This document shows, piece by piece, positions 15,699-23,628 of a stretch of DNA of 44,394 bases. The translations under genes were made by a program, and so were the position numbers. Every line of letters begins with the position of its first letter. The stretch's first letter is position 1. Location: assembly GCA_016217905.1 (NCBI GenBank), contig JACRFL010000002.1, positions 82,817 through 127,210 of the forward strand, read 5' to 3'. This stretch comes from Candidatus Kaiserbacteria bacterium. Lineage in GTDB: Bacteria > Patescibacteriota > Minisyncoccia > Phycocordibacterales > Phycocordibacteraceae. The notes under the pieces were generated by a model. That model was not told the DNA's origin. It saw only the letters and a program-made list of their open reading frames with translations, and ran no database searches.

Positions 15699-16799
15699 AT
15701 GAATATTTCTGTACAACAAAAGATGTTTTCCGACGCTGTGCATACCGTCTCGAGATTCGCGGAACGGAAAAGTGCGACGCTCCCCGCGCTCTCCTCAATA
15801 CTCATCATAGCCGCCGACGACGGCATAAAAATGCGTGCGACGAATCTCGAGACCGGCATCGACCTTAAAATCGACGGCGAACAAAAAAGTAGCGGCGTTG
15901 TCGCTGTTCCTGCAGCCCTTCTGCAACAAATAGCGAGCTCTCTCACACCAGACGGGACAATCACCATCGAACATACTGGGGATATTGTTTTCCTAAAAAG
16001 CGGGACCGGAAAGAGCTCGATAAAAACAACCCCCTACGATGACTTCCCCTCCATACCATTTCCAGAAACACCCCAAAACAGAATCGTGCTGCCAGGAGTC
16101 GTTTTAAAGAACCTCTTCACCTCCATCGCTTCCTGCGCATCCCCATCAACAGTCCGTCCGGAGCTTGCGAGCATATACCTCTCCATAGAGGGCGGGACCC
16201 TGACCGCCGTCGCCACCGACTCATTCCGGCTTGCGGAAAAGAAAGTGCCCCTTTCAAACAAGGGGACACAAGGAAAATTTCTTATCCCGGCCAAAAACGC
16301 AATTGATGTTTCTCAAGCCCTACCCGACGACGATATTATTCTATCGTTTGACGAGCATCAGTGCGCGTTCGTGAGCACGTCCGGCATGATTGTTTCCCGC
16401 CTTACAAATGCCGTGTATCCAGATTATCGCCAGATAATCCCCAAAGAATCGGTCGTCGAGGCGGTCGTGCTCCGGAAGGATCTCGAGAATGCGCTCAAAC
16501 GGACGACGATCTTTTCCGATTCCTTCCAAAAAATATCAATCAACTTCGACCCAAAGAAAAACATCATTTCGCTCTTTGCAAAAAACACAGATATCGGAGA
16601 ATCAACAGAAGCTCTATCGGCCGTTATTTCCGGGGGAGCGCTCGACCTATCATTCAACCATCGCTACCTCTCCGCGGCGCTCTCTCTGACCACAGCGGAA
16701 AGCCTCTCACTCATCGCCGCGGGCATTGGGCGCCCCCTTCTCGTAAAAGGCGTCGGGGACACCTCTCTCCTCTATCTCGTTTCCCCGATGAATCAGTAG
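15699..16799 (+). CDS. dnaN: DNA polymerase III beta subunit (sliding clamp)
   Basis: 366 residues from MNISVQQKMFSDAVHTVSRF, the expected clamp N-terminus. Clamp motifs follow through three repeated domains: RKSATLPALSSILIIAADDG, TAVATDSFRLAEKKVPL, and the C-terminal GVGDTSLLYLVSPMNQ in place of the usual hydrophobic-pocket MPM/R tail. It encircles DNA and tethers polymerases. It follows dnaA as usual, but recF does not follow, in line with reduced CPR recombination sets. Confidence 0.95.
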   Translation: MNISVQQKMFSDAVHTVSRFAERKSATLPALSSILIIAADDGIKMRATNLETGIDLKIDGEQKSSGVVAVPAALLQQIASSLTPDGTITIEHTGDIVFLKSGTGKSSIKTTPYDDFPSIPFPETPQNRIVLPGVVLKNLFTSIASCASPSTVRPELASIYLSIEGGTLTAVATDSFRLAEKKVPLSNKGTQGKFLIPAKNAIDVSQALPDDDIILSFDEHQCAFVSTSGMIVSRLTNAVYPDYRQIIPKESVVEAVVLRKDLENALKRTTIFSDSFQKISINFDPKKNIISLFAKNTDIGESTEALSAVISGGALDLSFNHRYLSAALSLTTAESLSLIAAGIGRPLLVKGVGDTSLLYLVSPMNQ

Positions 16800-16809
16800 G
16801 GCGGAGGGC

Positions 16810-18978
16810 CTATCCGGAATCGGCCGCCGTCGATACGGGAGCCGATAAGGGGACCGGAAGCATCACTCCGGTCGAAAAAAGCTCCGGACGCAACGCGTAC
16901 CAGGAAGAGACGCCGTATTCCCAGTACGGGAACTGCGGGTCCTTTGACGGGTCGGCCGGGGGCGCCCCCTGCGGATCGTTCTTGTCAACCCAATACAGGA
17001 GACTGTGGGGAACGACAGCTCCATGCTGATCGGGTGTGTACCAGCTTCCCCGCAGCATGGGCGGAACGGACGAGTAGATCGGGCTCGGTTCGCCGAAATA
17101 CGTTTTCGGATATTTCGATAGCGCGTACGCCATCGCCTCGTGCCACATCGGCGCCGCGATGAATCCGGCGATTGACTTCACCATGGACGAGTTATCGTTG
17201 TTCCCGGCCCACACCCCGAGTGCTATCGACGGCGTGTAGCCGATGACCCACGCGTCGCGCGTATCGTTCGTCGTTCCGGTCTTGACGGCGACGTCATATC
17301 CCGGGAAGGAAAGCGGCGAGTCGAGCGGGTATTCCGGGAGCCGGGCGGGCGCGTCGGAGAGCATGGCGGACACGTCGCGCGCGATGCGCGCCGGGAGCAC
17401 ACTTGACGGCTGCGGGGCATATCGCTGGAGCACGGTCCCCACCGCATCGCTGACCTCAAGAATTCCAACCGGGGCGTTTTTCACCCCGTCGTTCGCGAAA
17501 ACGGAGTACGCCCCAACCAGGTCGAGAAGGCGAACCTCCCCGCCGCCGAGCACGAGCGTCAGTCCGTACTGGTTCGGGTCTCCGAGCGTCGAGAGGCCGA
17601 AAGATTTCGCGAGGTTTATGGCATTTTGTATCCCGACCAGGTAAAGGACCTTGATGGCGGGTATGTTGATCGATTGCGCGAGTGCCGTTTCAAACGTCAT
17701 CGGGCCGCGGAACTTTCCATCGTAGTCGCTCGGCGCGTAACACGGAGCGTCGTTGTTTCTCGTGTCGGACGGCGGGCATTCCGTCGAAAACTGTGTCGGC
17801 ACGTCGAAAACGACCGTGTCGCGCGTGTAGCCGCGCAGGAGCGCGAGAGCGTAGATGAACGGCTTCATAGCCGAGCCGGGCTGTCGGTCGGCGAGCGCGG
17901 CGTTGTACTGTCCGTCGATGGAGATGTCGAAAAAATCCCGCGAGCCGACCATCGCGAGAATCTGACCGGTCGACGGATCGACCGCGGTGAGGGACGCGTT
18001 TGACGCTCTGAAATCCTTCTCATTTTTAAGCGCGTACCGGTTCACGATCGATTCAGCCTTCGTTTGAAGGTCGGCGTCGAGCGTCGTGATGACTTTCAAT
18101 CCGGACATGAGCGCCTGCGAGCCGTACGTCTCTTCCAGGGCGCCGAGGATGTAGAACACGAAGTGGGGAGCGGTGATCGCGTTTTGTCCGGTTGGGGAGA
18201 AAGAGACCTCCTCGACGCGGGCGGCGGCGTATGCGTCGTCGCCAATAAACCCGAGAGCGCGCATCCTCTCGAGCACCAGATTTTTGCGGTCGACAAGCTT
18301 GTCTCTGTGGCTTCCATAGGGCGAGAAGTACGAAGGCGCCTGGATCATCGCCGCCAGATATGCCGCCTGCGCGAGGGAGAGATCTTTCGCCGGCTTACCG
18401 AAATAGGACTCGGCGGCCGCCTCGACCCCGTAGAGAGTCCCGCCGTACGGGATGTTATTGAGGTATGTCTCGAGAATCTGGTCTTTCGAATATATGCGCT
18501 CGAGCTTTATCGCCAGCACCCACTCGTGGATTTTGCGGACAACGCTCTTTTTGCTCGTCAGAAGCTCGTTTTTCACCACCTGTTGGGTAATGGTCGACCC
18601 GCCCTGCGAGAGGGCACCCCCGAGCACATCGACGATGATGGCGCGGAAAATCGACGAGAGGCGGATTCCCCCATGCTCGTAAAAACCCGAGTCCTCCATC
18701 GCGATAGTCGCGTTGATAGTGTTCGGCGATATCGCGGAGAGAGGAACGACGTTCCTCTTCGCGTCTTTATTGTAGTCGTAGAGGAGCACCTGTCCCGTGC
18801 GATCGTACACTTTGGTCGATTGGTCGACCTGCCGCGCCGCGAAAGAGTCGATGTCGGGAACGGGGGTGACCGCGACCGCGATCAATATGCCGCCAACGGC
18901 AAAAAGGCCGAGCCCGCAGAATACGAGGACGAACGCGAGAAGCGCGTGCCACCGCGGAGCATGCCGTCGCGAAGTCAT
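16810..18978 (-). CDS. Penicillin-binding protein 1A, bifunctional transglycosylase/transpeptidase
   Basis: 722 residues from ATG 18978 (MTSRRHAPRWHALLAFVLVF); the track start ten codons earlier is less likely because TAGCAT lies 7 nt before 18978. One N-terminal membrane anchor. The GT51 glycosyltransferase has its key motifs EDSGFYEHGG, QGGSTITQQVVKN and RKIHEWVLAIKLER. The transpeptidase domain has SxxK in GSAMKPF, SxN in AQSINIPA, and KTGTTND. All catalytic residues are present, so it should polymerise and cross-link peptidoglycan outside the membrane. A small acidic ORF lies just upstream on the same strand. Confidence 0.96.
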   Translation of the reverse strand: MTSRRHAPRWHALLAFVLVFCGLGLFAVGGILIAVAVTPVPDIDSFAARQVDQSTKVYDRTGQVLLYDYNKDAKRNVVPLSAISPNTINATIAMEDSGFYEHGGIRLSSIFRAIIVDVLGGALSQGGSTITQQVVKNELLTSKKSVVRKIHEWVLAIKLERIYSKDQILETYLNNIPYGGTLYGVEAAAESYFGKPAKDLSLAQAAYLAAMIQAPSYFSPYGSHRDKLVDRKNLVLERMRALGFIGDDAYAAARVEEVSFSPTGQNAITAPHFVFYILGALEETYGSQALMSGLKVITTLDADLQTKAESIVNRYALKNEKDFRASNASLTAVDPSTGQILAMVGSRDFFDISIDGQYNAALADRQPGSAMKPFIYALALLRGYTRDTVVFDVPTQFSTECPPSDTRNNDAPCYAPSDYDGKFRGPMTFETALAQSINIPAIKVLYLVGIQNAINLAKSFGLSTLGDPNQYGLTLVLGGGEVRLLDLVGAYSVFANDGVKNAPVGILEVSDAVGTVLQRYAPQPSSVLPARIARDVSAMLSDAPARLPEYPLDSPLSFPGYDVAVKTGTTNDTRDAWVIGYTPSIALGVWAGNNDNSSMVKSIAGFIAAPMWHEAMAYALSKYPKTYFGEPSPIYSSVPPMLRGSWYTPDQHGAVVPHSLLYWVDKNDPQGAPPADPSKDPQFPYWEYGVSSWYALRPELFSTGVMLPVPLSAPVSTAADSG

Positions 18979-18985
18979 TCCGCGT

Positions 18986-18991
18986 ATGCTA
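18986..18991 (-). promoter_or_regulatory. extended -10 box of the PBP1A gene
   Basis: The minus strand reads TGCTAGCAT, ending 7 nt before ATG 18978. Confidence 0.45.
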
Positions 18992-19016
18992 GCACGGACG
19001 ACCCGCATGCCGCCCC

Positions 19017-19133
19017 CTAATATCTCTCTTCTTCCATCTCTTTCGGCTCCGTTCCCTCCGGATACTCATCCCCCCCCGCCTCCTCCTCGTCTGGAATATC
19101 GGCGACATCGGCACCGTACAGTTCATCGTCCAT
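19017..19133 (-). CDS. Small acidic protein (38 aa) upstream of PBP1A
   Basis: Not in the ORF track. ATG 19133 to TAG 19017 encodes MDDELYGADVADIPDEEEAG, then GDEYPEGTEPKEMEEERY. It is extremely acidic (16 Asp/Glu in 38) with almost no basic residues and no membrane segment. A TAGATT -10 box ends exactly 6 nt before the ATG, as for other genes in this window, which supports translation. It ends 38 nt before the PBP1A start. I do not recognise a family. A cytoplasmic regulator or a disordered partner of PBP1A is a guess. Confidence 0.6.
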   Translation of the reverse strand: MDDELYGADVADIPDEEEAGGDEYPEGTEPKEMEEERY

Positions 19134-19139
19134 ACAATA

Positions 19140-19145
19140 AATCTA
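19140..19145 (-). promoter_or_regulatory. -10 box of the small acidic ORF
   Basis: TAGATT on the minus strand, 6 nt before the ATG at 19133. Confidence 0.4.
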
Positions 19146-19210
19146 TTTTTAGAATGACCCCGTCCCGGGGACGGATATATTTGAGCAAATTCATTTTTGC
19201 GCGCAAGGCC

Positions 19211-19243
19211 CCCCGCGCGTCCGGTGGGGATTAGCGCGCGGGG
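19211..19243. terminator. GC-rich hairpin over the ruvC stop codon
   Basis: CCCCGCGCG (19211-19219) and CGCGCGGGG (19235-19243) form a perfect 9-bp stem with a 15-nt loop containing the ruvC stop. There is no U-tract, so termination is plausible but unproven. Confidence 0.4.
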
Positions 19244-19731
19244 AGGCCGCGCGCGAGCGCGGTGATTCCGATAGCTATCGCGTCCAACTCGTCGTCAAGC
19301 CGCCTTTTCTTCGGGAGGGAAAGAAGTCGGGGGATCATCTTTGCCACGGACGTCTTGTCTGCCCCGCCGTGCCCCGCCACCGCGATTTTCACCTGCTGGG
19401 GAGAGCATTCGACGACCGGTAAGGCCGCGGATCCGGCGACGGAGAGGATCGCTCCGCGCGCCTCGGCGACGCCGAGCGCCGTCTTCTTATTTTTACTGAA
19501 GAAGAGCGTTTCGATAGCGAGCGCGTTCGGCGCGTAGTCTTTGATCGCGGCGGAAACGACGTTCGCCACCCGCGCCAGGCGACCTTCGCGCGCGCCCTTC
19601 TCCGGAATCACGCACGCGCTCATCAGAAGCATCGGCCGCGACGGGTCTCCCTCGATCACTGCGATGCCGAGGCGATCGTACCCGGGATCAATCGCCAGCA
19701 CCCGGAGAGGACGCCTAGTCGGTGCTCTCAT
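19231..19731 (-). CDS. ruvC: Crossover junction endodeoxyribonuclease RuvC
   Basis: 166 residues from ATG 19731 (MRAPTRRPLRVLAIDPGYDR). The first catalytic Asp is in LAIDPG, Glu in ALAIETLFFSKNKKTA, and the final acidic pair in DDELDAIAIGITALA. RuvC cuts Holliday junctions made accessible by RuvAB. The start overlaps the end of yebC by 17 nt, so the two are translationally linked in a ruvB-yebC-ruvC operon. The ORF-track start at 19923 lies inside yebC and is rejected. Length is typical. Confidence 0.95.
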   Translation of the reverse strand: MRAPTRRPLRVLAIDPGYDRLGIAVIEGDPSRPMLLMSACVIPEKGAREGRLARVANVVSAAIKDYAPNALAIETLFFSKNKKTALGVAEARGAILSVAGSAALPVVECSPQQVKIAVAGHGGADKTSVAKMIPRLLSLPKKRRLDDELDAIAIGITALARGLPAR

Positions 19732-20266
19732 AGCCGCGCGCGTTCGTGAATACCCGCTGGACATCGTCGTGCTCGTCGAGCGCCTCGAGTATGGCGGCCA
19801 ACTCCTCTTCTTCGCCGCCCGCGACCTCGACAAGAGGCTCGTTCGGCGCAAAAGCCGTTCCCGTTTTCGTAAACGCCCAGCTCGCGGCGCCAGGATTCGC
19901 GAGCTCCACCCCGTGCAGGACAAGGAGATGTTTTATTTCCTGCGTCGTCCTATTTTTGTTATCGGTAAGCGCGTCAACCACGAGCGCGGCGCCGCCCGGA
20001 CCGTACGCCTCATACACGACTTGCTCGAGACTTCCCGCGTCCTTCGACGCGCCATTCGCTATCGCGCGATCGATATTTTCCTTCGGCATGTTTTCCGCTT
20101 TGGCGCGCGCGATGGCGGCAGCGAGTCCGGGGGCCGACACGACCCCGTTCGCCCTCTTCGACTCCAGCGCGATAAGGCGGGCGTAGAGCGAGAAGACGCG
20201 GCTCTTTGCCGAATCGGTCACCGCTTTCTGCCGCTTGATTTGAGACCACTTACTGTGCCCCGACAT
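19715..20266 (-). CDS. yebC: YebC/PmpR (TACO1) family protein
   Basis: 183 residues. MSGHSKWSQIKRQKAVTDSA is the family start; ARAKAENMPKENIDRAI and YEAYGPGGAALVVDALTDNK are its hallmark motifs, and the C-terminus DDVQRVFTNARGY keeps the usual ending. Full-length bacterial homologues have about 240 residues, so this copy looks internally shortened rather than truncated. Family members have been called transcription factors and, more recently, translation factors that relieve ribosome stalling. It sits 2 nt after ruvB, as in many genomes. Confidence 0.93.
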   Translation of the reverse strand: MSGHSKWSQIKRQKAVTDSAKSRVFSLYARLIALESKRANGVVSAPGLAAAIARAKAENMPKENIDRAIANGASKDAGSLEQVVYEAYGPGGAALVVDALTDNKNRTTQEIKHLLVLHGVELANPGAASWAFTKTGTAFAPNEPLVEVAGGEEEELAAILEALDEHDDVQRVFTNARGYESTD

Positions 20267-20268
20267 AG

Positions 20269-21270
20269 TTAGAACATAGCATCGAGATTCTCTCCATTCA
20301 AATAAGAACGACCTTTCGGAGTGAGGATGCGGCCGCGCGGAGAACGCTCGATGAAGCCGAGGCGCAGCAGGTAGGGCTCATAGACGTTCTCGACGGTGTC
20401 GGGATCCTCGTGGAGCGCGGCCGCGAGAGCGCCGACGCCAGAGGGGCCGCCGCGGAAGCTCCCGAGAAGCGTCCTGAGGTAGCGTCGGTCGTCCTTGGTG
20501 AGGCCCTTCGCGTCGATGCCGAAGAGCTCGCACGCCTCGTCGCAGAGTTCCGCAGAGAGAGGGCGCTCATGCACCTGCGAAAAGTCGCGCACGCGCTTGA
20601 GGAGCGCGTTTGCGACCCTCGGAGTCGCGCGGCTTCTCGCCGCGATGCGCTCGATAACGTCTGCCGGCATCGAGAGATCGAGGAGGCGTGCGGAGCGGCG
20701 GACAATGTCGCGCAGGTCGTTGTCGCTGTAGAAGTCGAGCTGGTAGGTGCCGCCGCCGAATCGCGAGCGAAGCGGTCCGGAGAGTTCCGCGACGCGCGTG
20801 GTCGCCCCGAGAAGCGTAAAGGGCGGGAGCGCGAGCTCGACCGTGCGCGCCGAAGGCCCCTTCCCAAGGATGAGGTCGAGGTGTCCCGACTCGAGCGCGG
20901 GGTAGAGGAGCTCTTCTATTTTGCGCGAGAGGCGATGAATCTCGTCGATGAAGAGGACGGTGTTCGGTTCGAGGTTGGTGAGTATCGCCGCGAGGTCTCC
21001 GGCGCGTTCGATAGCGACGCCTGAAGTGCTCTTGAGGGGCGACTCAAGCGCCGCGGCGACGAGATGGGCGAGGGTTGTCTTGCCGACGCCGGGCGGGCCG
21101 TAGAAGAGGATGTGTTCCGGCATGTCCCCGCGCTTCTTCGCCGCATCGATGGCGATGCGCACGTTCGCCTTCACCTGTTTCTGCCCGACGTAGTCGTCCC
21201 AGCGGGAGGGGCGAAGCGCCGAATCGAGGGAGGTCGGAGCCGCGGGGTTGATACTTGAGAGACTTGACAT
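20269..21270 (-). CDS. ruvB: Holliday junction branch migration DNA helicase RuvB
   Basis: 333 residues. SALRPSRWDDYVGQKQVKAN, Walker A GPPGVGKTTLAH, Walker B VLFIDEIHRL, the sensor motif GATTRVAELSGPLRSRFG, and the C-terminal winged-helix region ending near RGRILTPKGRSYL are all classic RuvB. It is the AAA+ motor that drives branch migration with RuvA (encoded separately at 30770). First gene of ruvB-yebC-ruvC. A CATACT/TACTAT element lies within 3-5 nt of the ATG. Confidence 0.97.
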   Translation of the reverse strand: MSSLSSINPAAPTSLDSALRPSRWDDYVGQKQVKANVRIAIDAAKKRGDMPEHILFYGPPGVGKTTLAHLVAAALESPLKSTSGVAIERAGDLAAILTNLEPNTVLFIDEIHRLSRKIEELLYPALESGHLDLILGKGPSARTVELALPPFTLLGATTRVAELSGPLRSRFGGGTYQLDFYSDNDLRDIVRRSARLLDLSMPADVIERIAARSRATPRVANALLKRVRDFSQVHERPLSAELCDEACELFGIDAKGLTKDDRRYLRTLLGSFRGGPSGVGALAAALHEDPDTVENVYEPYLLRLGFIERSPRGRILTPKGRSYLNGENLDAMF

Positions 21271-21496
21271 AAAATAGTATGAATGCTAACATCTTAACAC
21301 AGTTCTGATCCTGTTCATACCCCTCTAGGCAAGGCTTGACGGCTTCGGGCGTTTCCCCAAGGACTTTCTGGTCTGATACTCCGGTATCGGTGCTGGAGAT
21401 CTCCTCAGGTGTCTCGTTCACCCCGCGATTTATTGCGGGTTTTGCCTTGAGGATTATGGACGGGATTTTGTTTTCCGCACACCCGCGAGCGACGGC
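21271..21496. other. Intergenic region between pilB end and ruvB start
   Basis: About 225 bp with no convincing gene. The minus strand stays open (the track ORF 21044-21421 starts here) but then runs in the wrong frame through ruvB. A small hairpin, CCCGC-8 nt-GCGGG at 21422-21439, is followed by TTTT on the plus strand. It is weak as a terminator because neither neighbour is transcribed in that direction. Confidence 0.4.
21276..21281 (-). promoter_or_regulatory. possible -10 box of ruvB operon
   Basis: CATACT on the minus strand, 5 nt before the ATG; the overlapping TACTAT is an alternative reading. Confidence 0.35.
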
Positions 21497-23167
21497 TCAC
21501 CGCGGGAGGTCGACGGTGTCGGCGACTTCAGAAAGGGAGGTGACGCCGGCGAGCGCCTTGAGGATGCCGTCTTGAGCCATGGTCAGGTACCCCTGTTTCG
21601 CCACGAGCTTCGCGATGTCGTTTTCAGGAGGATTGTCGCGGAGGAAATGCGCGAGCTCGTCGTCCATGAAGATCGCCTCGTAAAGGCCGATACGCCCCTT
21701 ATATCCCGTTTCGTCCGCGCTTTCGGGCGCCGGCTCCCACACCGTCTCCATTTTTTCAGGCATTAAAGATTTGTCGGTAAGTGTCTCAAACACTTTCCCT
21801 ATCATCGTTTTCTCCTTGTCTGTGAGCGGGCGCTCTTCCCGCTTGTCCGGATCGAGCGTACGCAGAAGGCGCTGCGCCATCGAGACCGTTACCGCCGAGC
21901 CGAAGGATTTCGGGTCCGCGCCGAGGTCGACGAGGCGCGGGAAGGTGCCGGCGGCGTTGTTCGTGTGGAGGGTGGAGAAGACGAAGTGGCCGGTAAGCGC
22001 CGCCTGGATGGCGATGTTCGCCGTCTCGCCGTCGCGGATCTCACCCACCATGATGATGTCGGGATCCTGGCGCACGATCGAGCGGAGCCCTTCGGAGAAG
22101 GTGTACGCGTCTCCCGCGACCTGCGTTTGCACGATGCCGTCGAGGTGGTATTCGATTGGGTCCTCAATGGTGATTATTTTTATCTCCGGCGCGTGGATCT
22201 CGCGCAAGAAGGAATAAAGAGTCGTCGTTTTACCACTGCCGGTGGGGCCGGTAGTGAGCAGCATGCCGTTGCTCCGCCGGATCTCCGCTTCAAGGCGCGC
22301 AAGCAGCTTCGGGTGTATGCCAAGCTCCTTGTACGAGACCATCGTCGTCTTCGGGTCGAGAATGCGCATCACGATCGATTCGCCGTAGTTCCCGGGGATG
22401 AATGAAACGCGCATCTCGATCTCATCCGTGCCGCGCACGATGCTGAAGCGCCCGTCCTGCGCGCGGTTGGTGACGTTCAGCTTCGTGCCCGAGAGGAGCT
22501 TGATGCGTGAATTGAGCTCATGATAGGTTTTCAAATCGAAGAAATACGCGTCGACGAGGACTCCGTCGATACGCAGGCGCAGACGCACGGTCTCCTCTCC
22601 CGGCTCGAAGTGGATGTCGGACGCGCGGAGCGCGAGCGCCCCTGCGAGCACGGTCTCGAGGAGGTGGGAAACACGATCGATCGTTTTCACCGCGGCTGCG
22701 GCGTCGAGCTCTTCCTTGAGAGTGCCGTGTCCCGCGCCTCCTTCGGCGAGCTTCGAGAGCGTCTTGGCGGACACGGTGAGGGAGCCAATCTTTGATTCGA
22801 CCGCGAAAGAGAGGTCGCCATAGCGCGCGAGGATCTTGTCGAGGCTTCGCTTCGAGACGAGGAATTTCTGCAGCAAGAATCCTCGGTTCACCAGGTCGCT
22901 CTCGAGCTTCGCGAGCGCTGGGTTGTTCGGATTGTGGACGGCGAGCGAGAGCGCTCTCGCCGTCTTCACGAATGCCGCCGCTTCGGCCTCTCGCGCCTCT
23001 TTCTCCGGAATAATGCGGAGCGCCTCGCTGTCGATCTCCTTCAGCGAGAGGTTGACGTAGCCCATGCCGTATTTCTCCGAGAGAATGCGCGCGACATCCT
23101 CTTCCTCGCGCTCGCGCACCTCGGCGAGCTTCGCTCCTTCGCGCGCGACATCAAACGGGAGATCCAT
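21497..23167 (-). CDS. pilB: Type IV pilus assembly/type II secretion ATPase (PilB/GspE)
   Basis: 556 residues. An N-terminal MshEN-type domain (EKYGMGYVNLSLKEIDSEAL) is followed by the hexameric ATPase: ALRASDIHFEPG (Asp box region), Walker A TTGPTGSGKTTTLYSF, IITIEDPIEYHLDGI, Walker B-like DIIMVGEIRDGETA and the His box VFSTLHTNNAAG. It powers pilus extension. The zinc-binding CxxC pairs normally found near residue 460 of PilB are missing; the region reads RTLDPDKREERP. Its partners pilM, pilN and pilO lie 11 kb away. A TATGAT -10 box is 6 nt upstream of the start. Confidence 0.94.
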   Translation of the reverse strand: MDLPFDVAREGAKLAEVREREEEDVARILSEKYGMGYVNLSLKEIDSEALRIIPEKEAREAEAAAFVKTARALSLAVHNPNNPALAKLESDLVNRGFLLQKFLVSKRSLDKILARYGDLSFAVESKIGSLTVSAKTLSKLAEGGAGHGTLKEELDAAAAVKTIDRVSHLLETVLAGALALRASDIHFEPGEETVRLRLRIDGVLVDAYFFDLKTYHELNSRIKLLSGTKLNVTNRAQDGRFSIVRGTDEIEMRVSFIPGNYGESIVMRILDPKTTMVSYKELGIHPKLLARLEAEIRRSNGMLLTTGPTGSGKTTTLYSFLREIHAPEIKIITIEDPIEYHLDGIVQTQVAGDAYTFSEGLRSIVRQDPDIIMVGEIRDGETANIAIQAALTGHFVFSTLHTNNAAGTFPRLVDLGADPKSFGSAVTVSMAQRLLRTLDPDKREERPLTDKEKTMIGKVFETLTDKSLMPEKMETVWEPAPESADETGYKGRIGLYEAIFMDDELAHFLRDNPPENDIAKLVAKQGYLTMAQDGILKALAGVTSLSEVADTVDLPR

Positions 23168-23173
23168 GCGGGC

Positions 23174-23179
23174 ATCATA
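23174..23179 (-). promoter_or_regulatory. -10 box of pilB
   Basis: TATGAT on the minus strand, exactly 6 nt before the ATG at 23167. Confidence 0.5.
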
Positions 23180-23209
23180 CCATCAGGATAGGCGCTCCGA
23201 GCGAGGATC

Positions 23210-23239
23210 TTGACAAATTGGCACGAGTGGTAGTATAAT
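23210..23239 (+). promoter_or_regulatory. Strong sigma70-type promoter of the small lipoprotein gene
   Basis: TTGACA (23210-23215), an 18-nt spacer, and TATAAT (23234-23239): both hexamers are perfect consensus. This is the only promoter in the window with such a complete -35/-10 pair. The transcript would have a leader of about 45-50 nt. Confidence 0.85.
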
Positions 23240-23282
23240 TCGCGTAGAACCGTCGATTTTTGGCGGCCCCGCAATCAACCGA

Positions 23283-23289
23283 AAGGAGG
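23283..23289 (+). promoter_or_regulatory. Strong Shine-Dalgarno site of the lipoprotein gene
   Basis: AAGGAGG, 4 nt before ATG 23294. It is the clearest ribosome-binding site seen in the window and contrasts with the leaderless genes. Confidence 0.8.
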
Positions 23290-23293
23290 CCCC

Positions 23294-23542
23294 ATGAAGG
23301 CCATCATTTCTGCACTTTTCGCCGTCGCGGCTCTCGCGAGCTGCGTGGTGGTGGTGGTCCCGCCCCAAATGGTGGCGAAACCGGCGGTCGTGGTGCAGCC
23401 GGCAGCGCCGGCGGTCTGCGTCAACGGGTGGGGGCAACTCGTCTCCTGCGGTGGGGGCTACGTCTACGGCTACGGAGTGCCGCAGACTACCGGCTGCATG
23501 GCGGTTCGCGGCAGGAATGTCGCATTCCAAAGCTGTTGGTAG
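23294..23542 (+). CDS. Small Cys-containing lipoprotein, probably highly expressed
   Basis: 82 residues. Signal peptide MKAIISALFAVAALASC ends in a lipobox (LASC) with Cys17 as the lipidated residue. The mature chain starts with a Val/Pro/Ala-rich stretch and continues with a Gly/Tyr-rich core (WGQLVSCGGGYVYGYG) and four further Cys (42, 52, 68, 81), probably two disulfides. It has a consensus promoter, strong Shine-Dalgarno site and a terminator-like hairpin, so it is a single-gene transcript likely made in large amounts. No known family is recognised. It is expected on the outer face of the membrane. Confidence 0.82.
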   Translation: MKAIISALFAVAALASCVVVVVPPQMVAKPAVVVQPAAPAVCVNGWGQLVSCGGGYVYGYGVPQTTGCMAVRGRNVAFQSCW

Positions 23543-23565
23543 TTCGTAGCCAACCGCACCCTTCT

Positions 23566-23604
23566 GTGCGCCTCGTCTCTTACGAGCAGGCGCACTTTCA
23601 TTTT
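23566..23604 (+). terminator. Rho-independent terminator after the lipoprotein gene
   Basis: GTGCGCCT (23566-23573) pairs with AGGCGCAC (23588-23595), with CGT/ACG pairing inside the loop, followed by TTTCATTTT. Confidence 0.7.
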
Positions 23605-23610
23605 CGGCGG

Positions 23611-23616
23611 TACAAT
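23611..23616 (+). promoter_or_regulatory. possible -10 box of tsaE operon
   Basis: TACAAT, 12 nt before ATG 23629. Confidence 0.4.
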
Positions 23617-23628
23617 AATGTCTCCACG

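Noticed and set aside
18064-19020. 318-residue plus-strand ORF over PBP1A
   Set aside because: Shadow; PBP1A has all its catalytic motifs on the minus strand.
21044-21421. Minus-strand ORF starting in the pilB-ruvB gap
   Set aside because: Its second half is a wrong-frame reading of ruvB and no -10 or family motif supports it.
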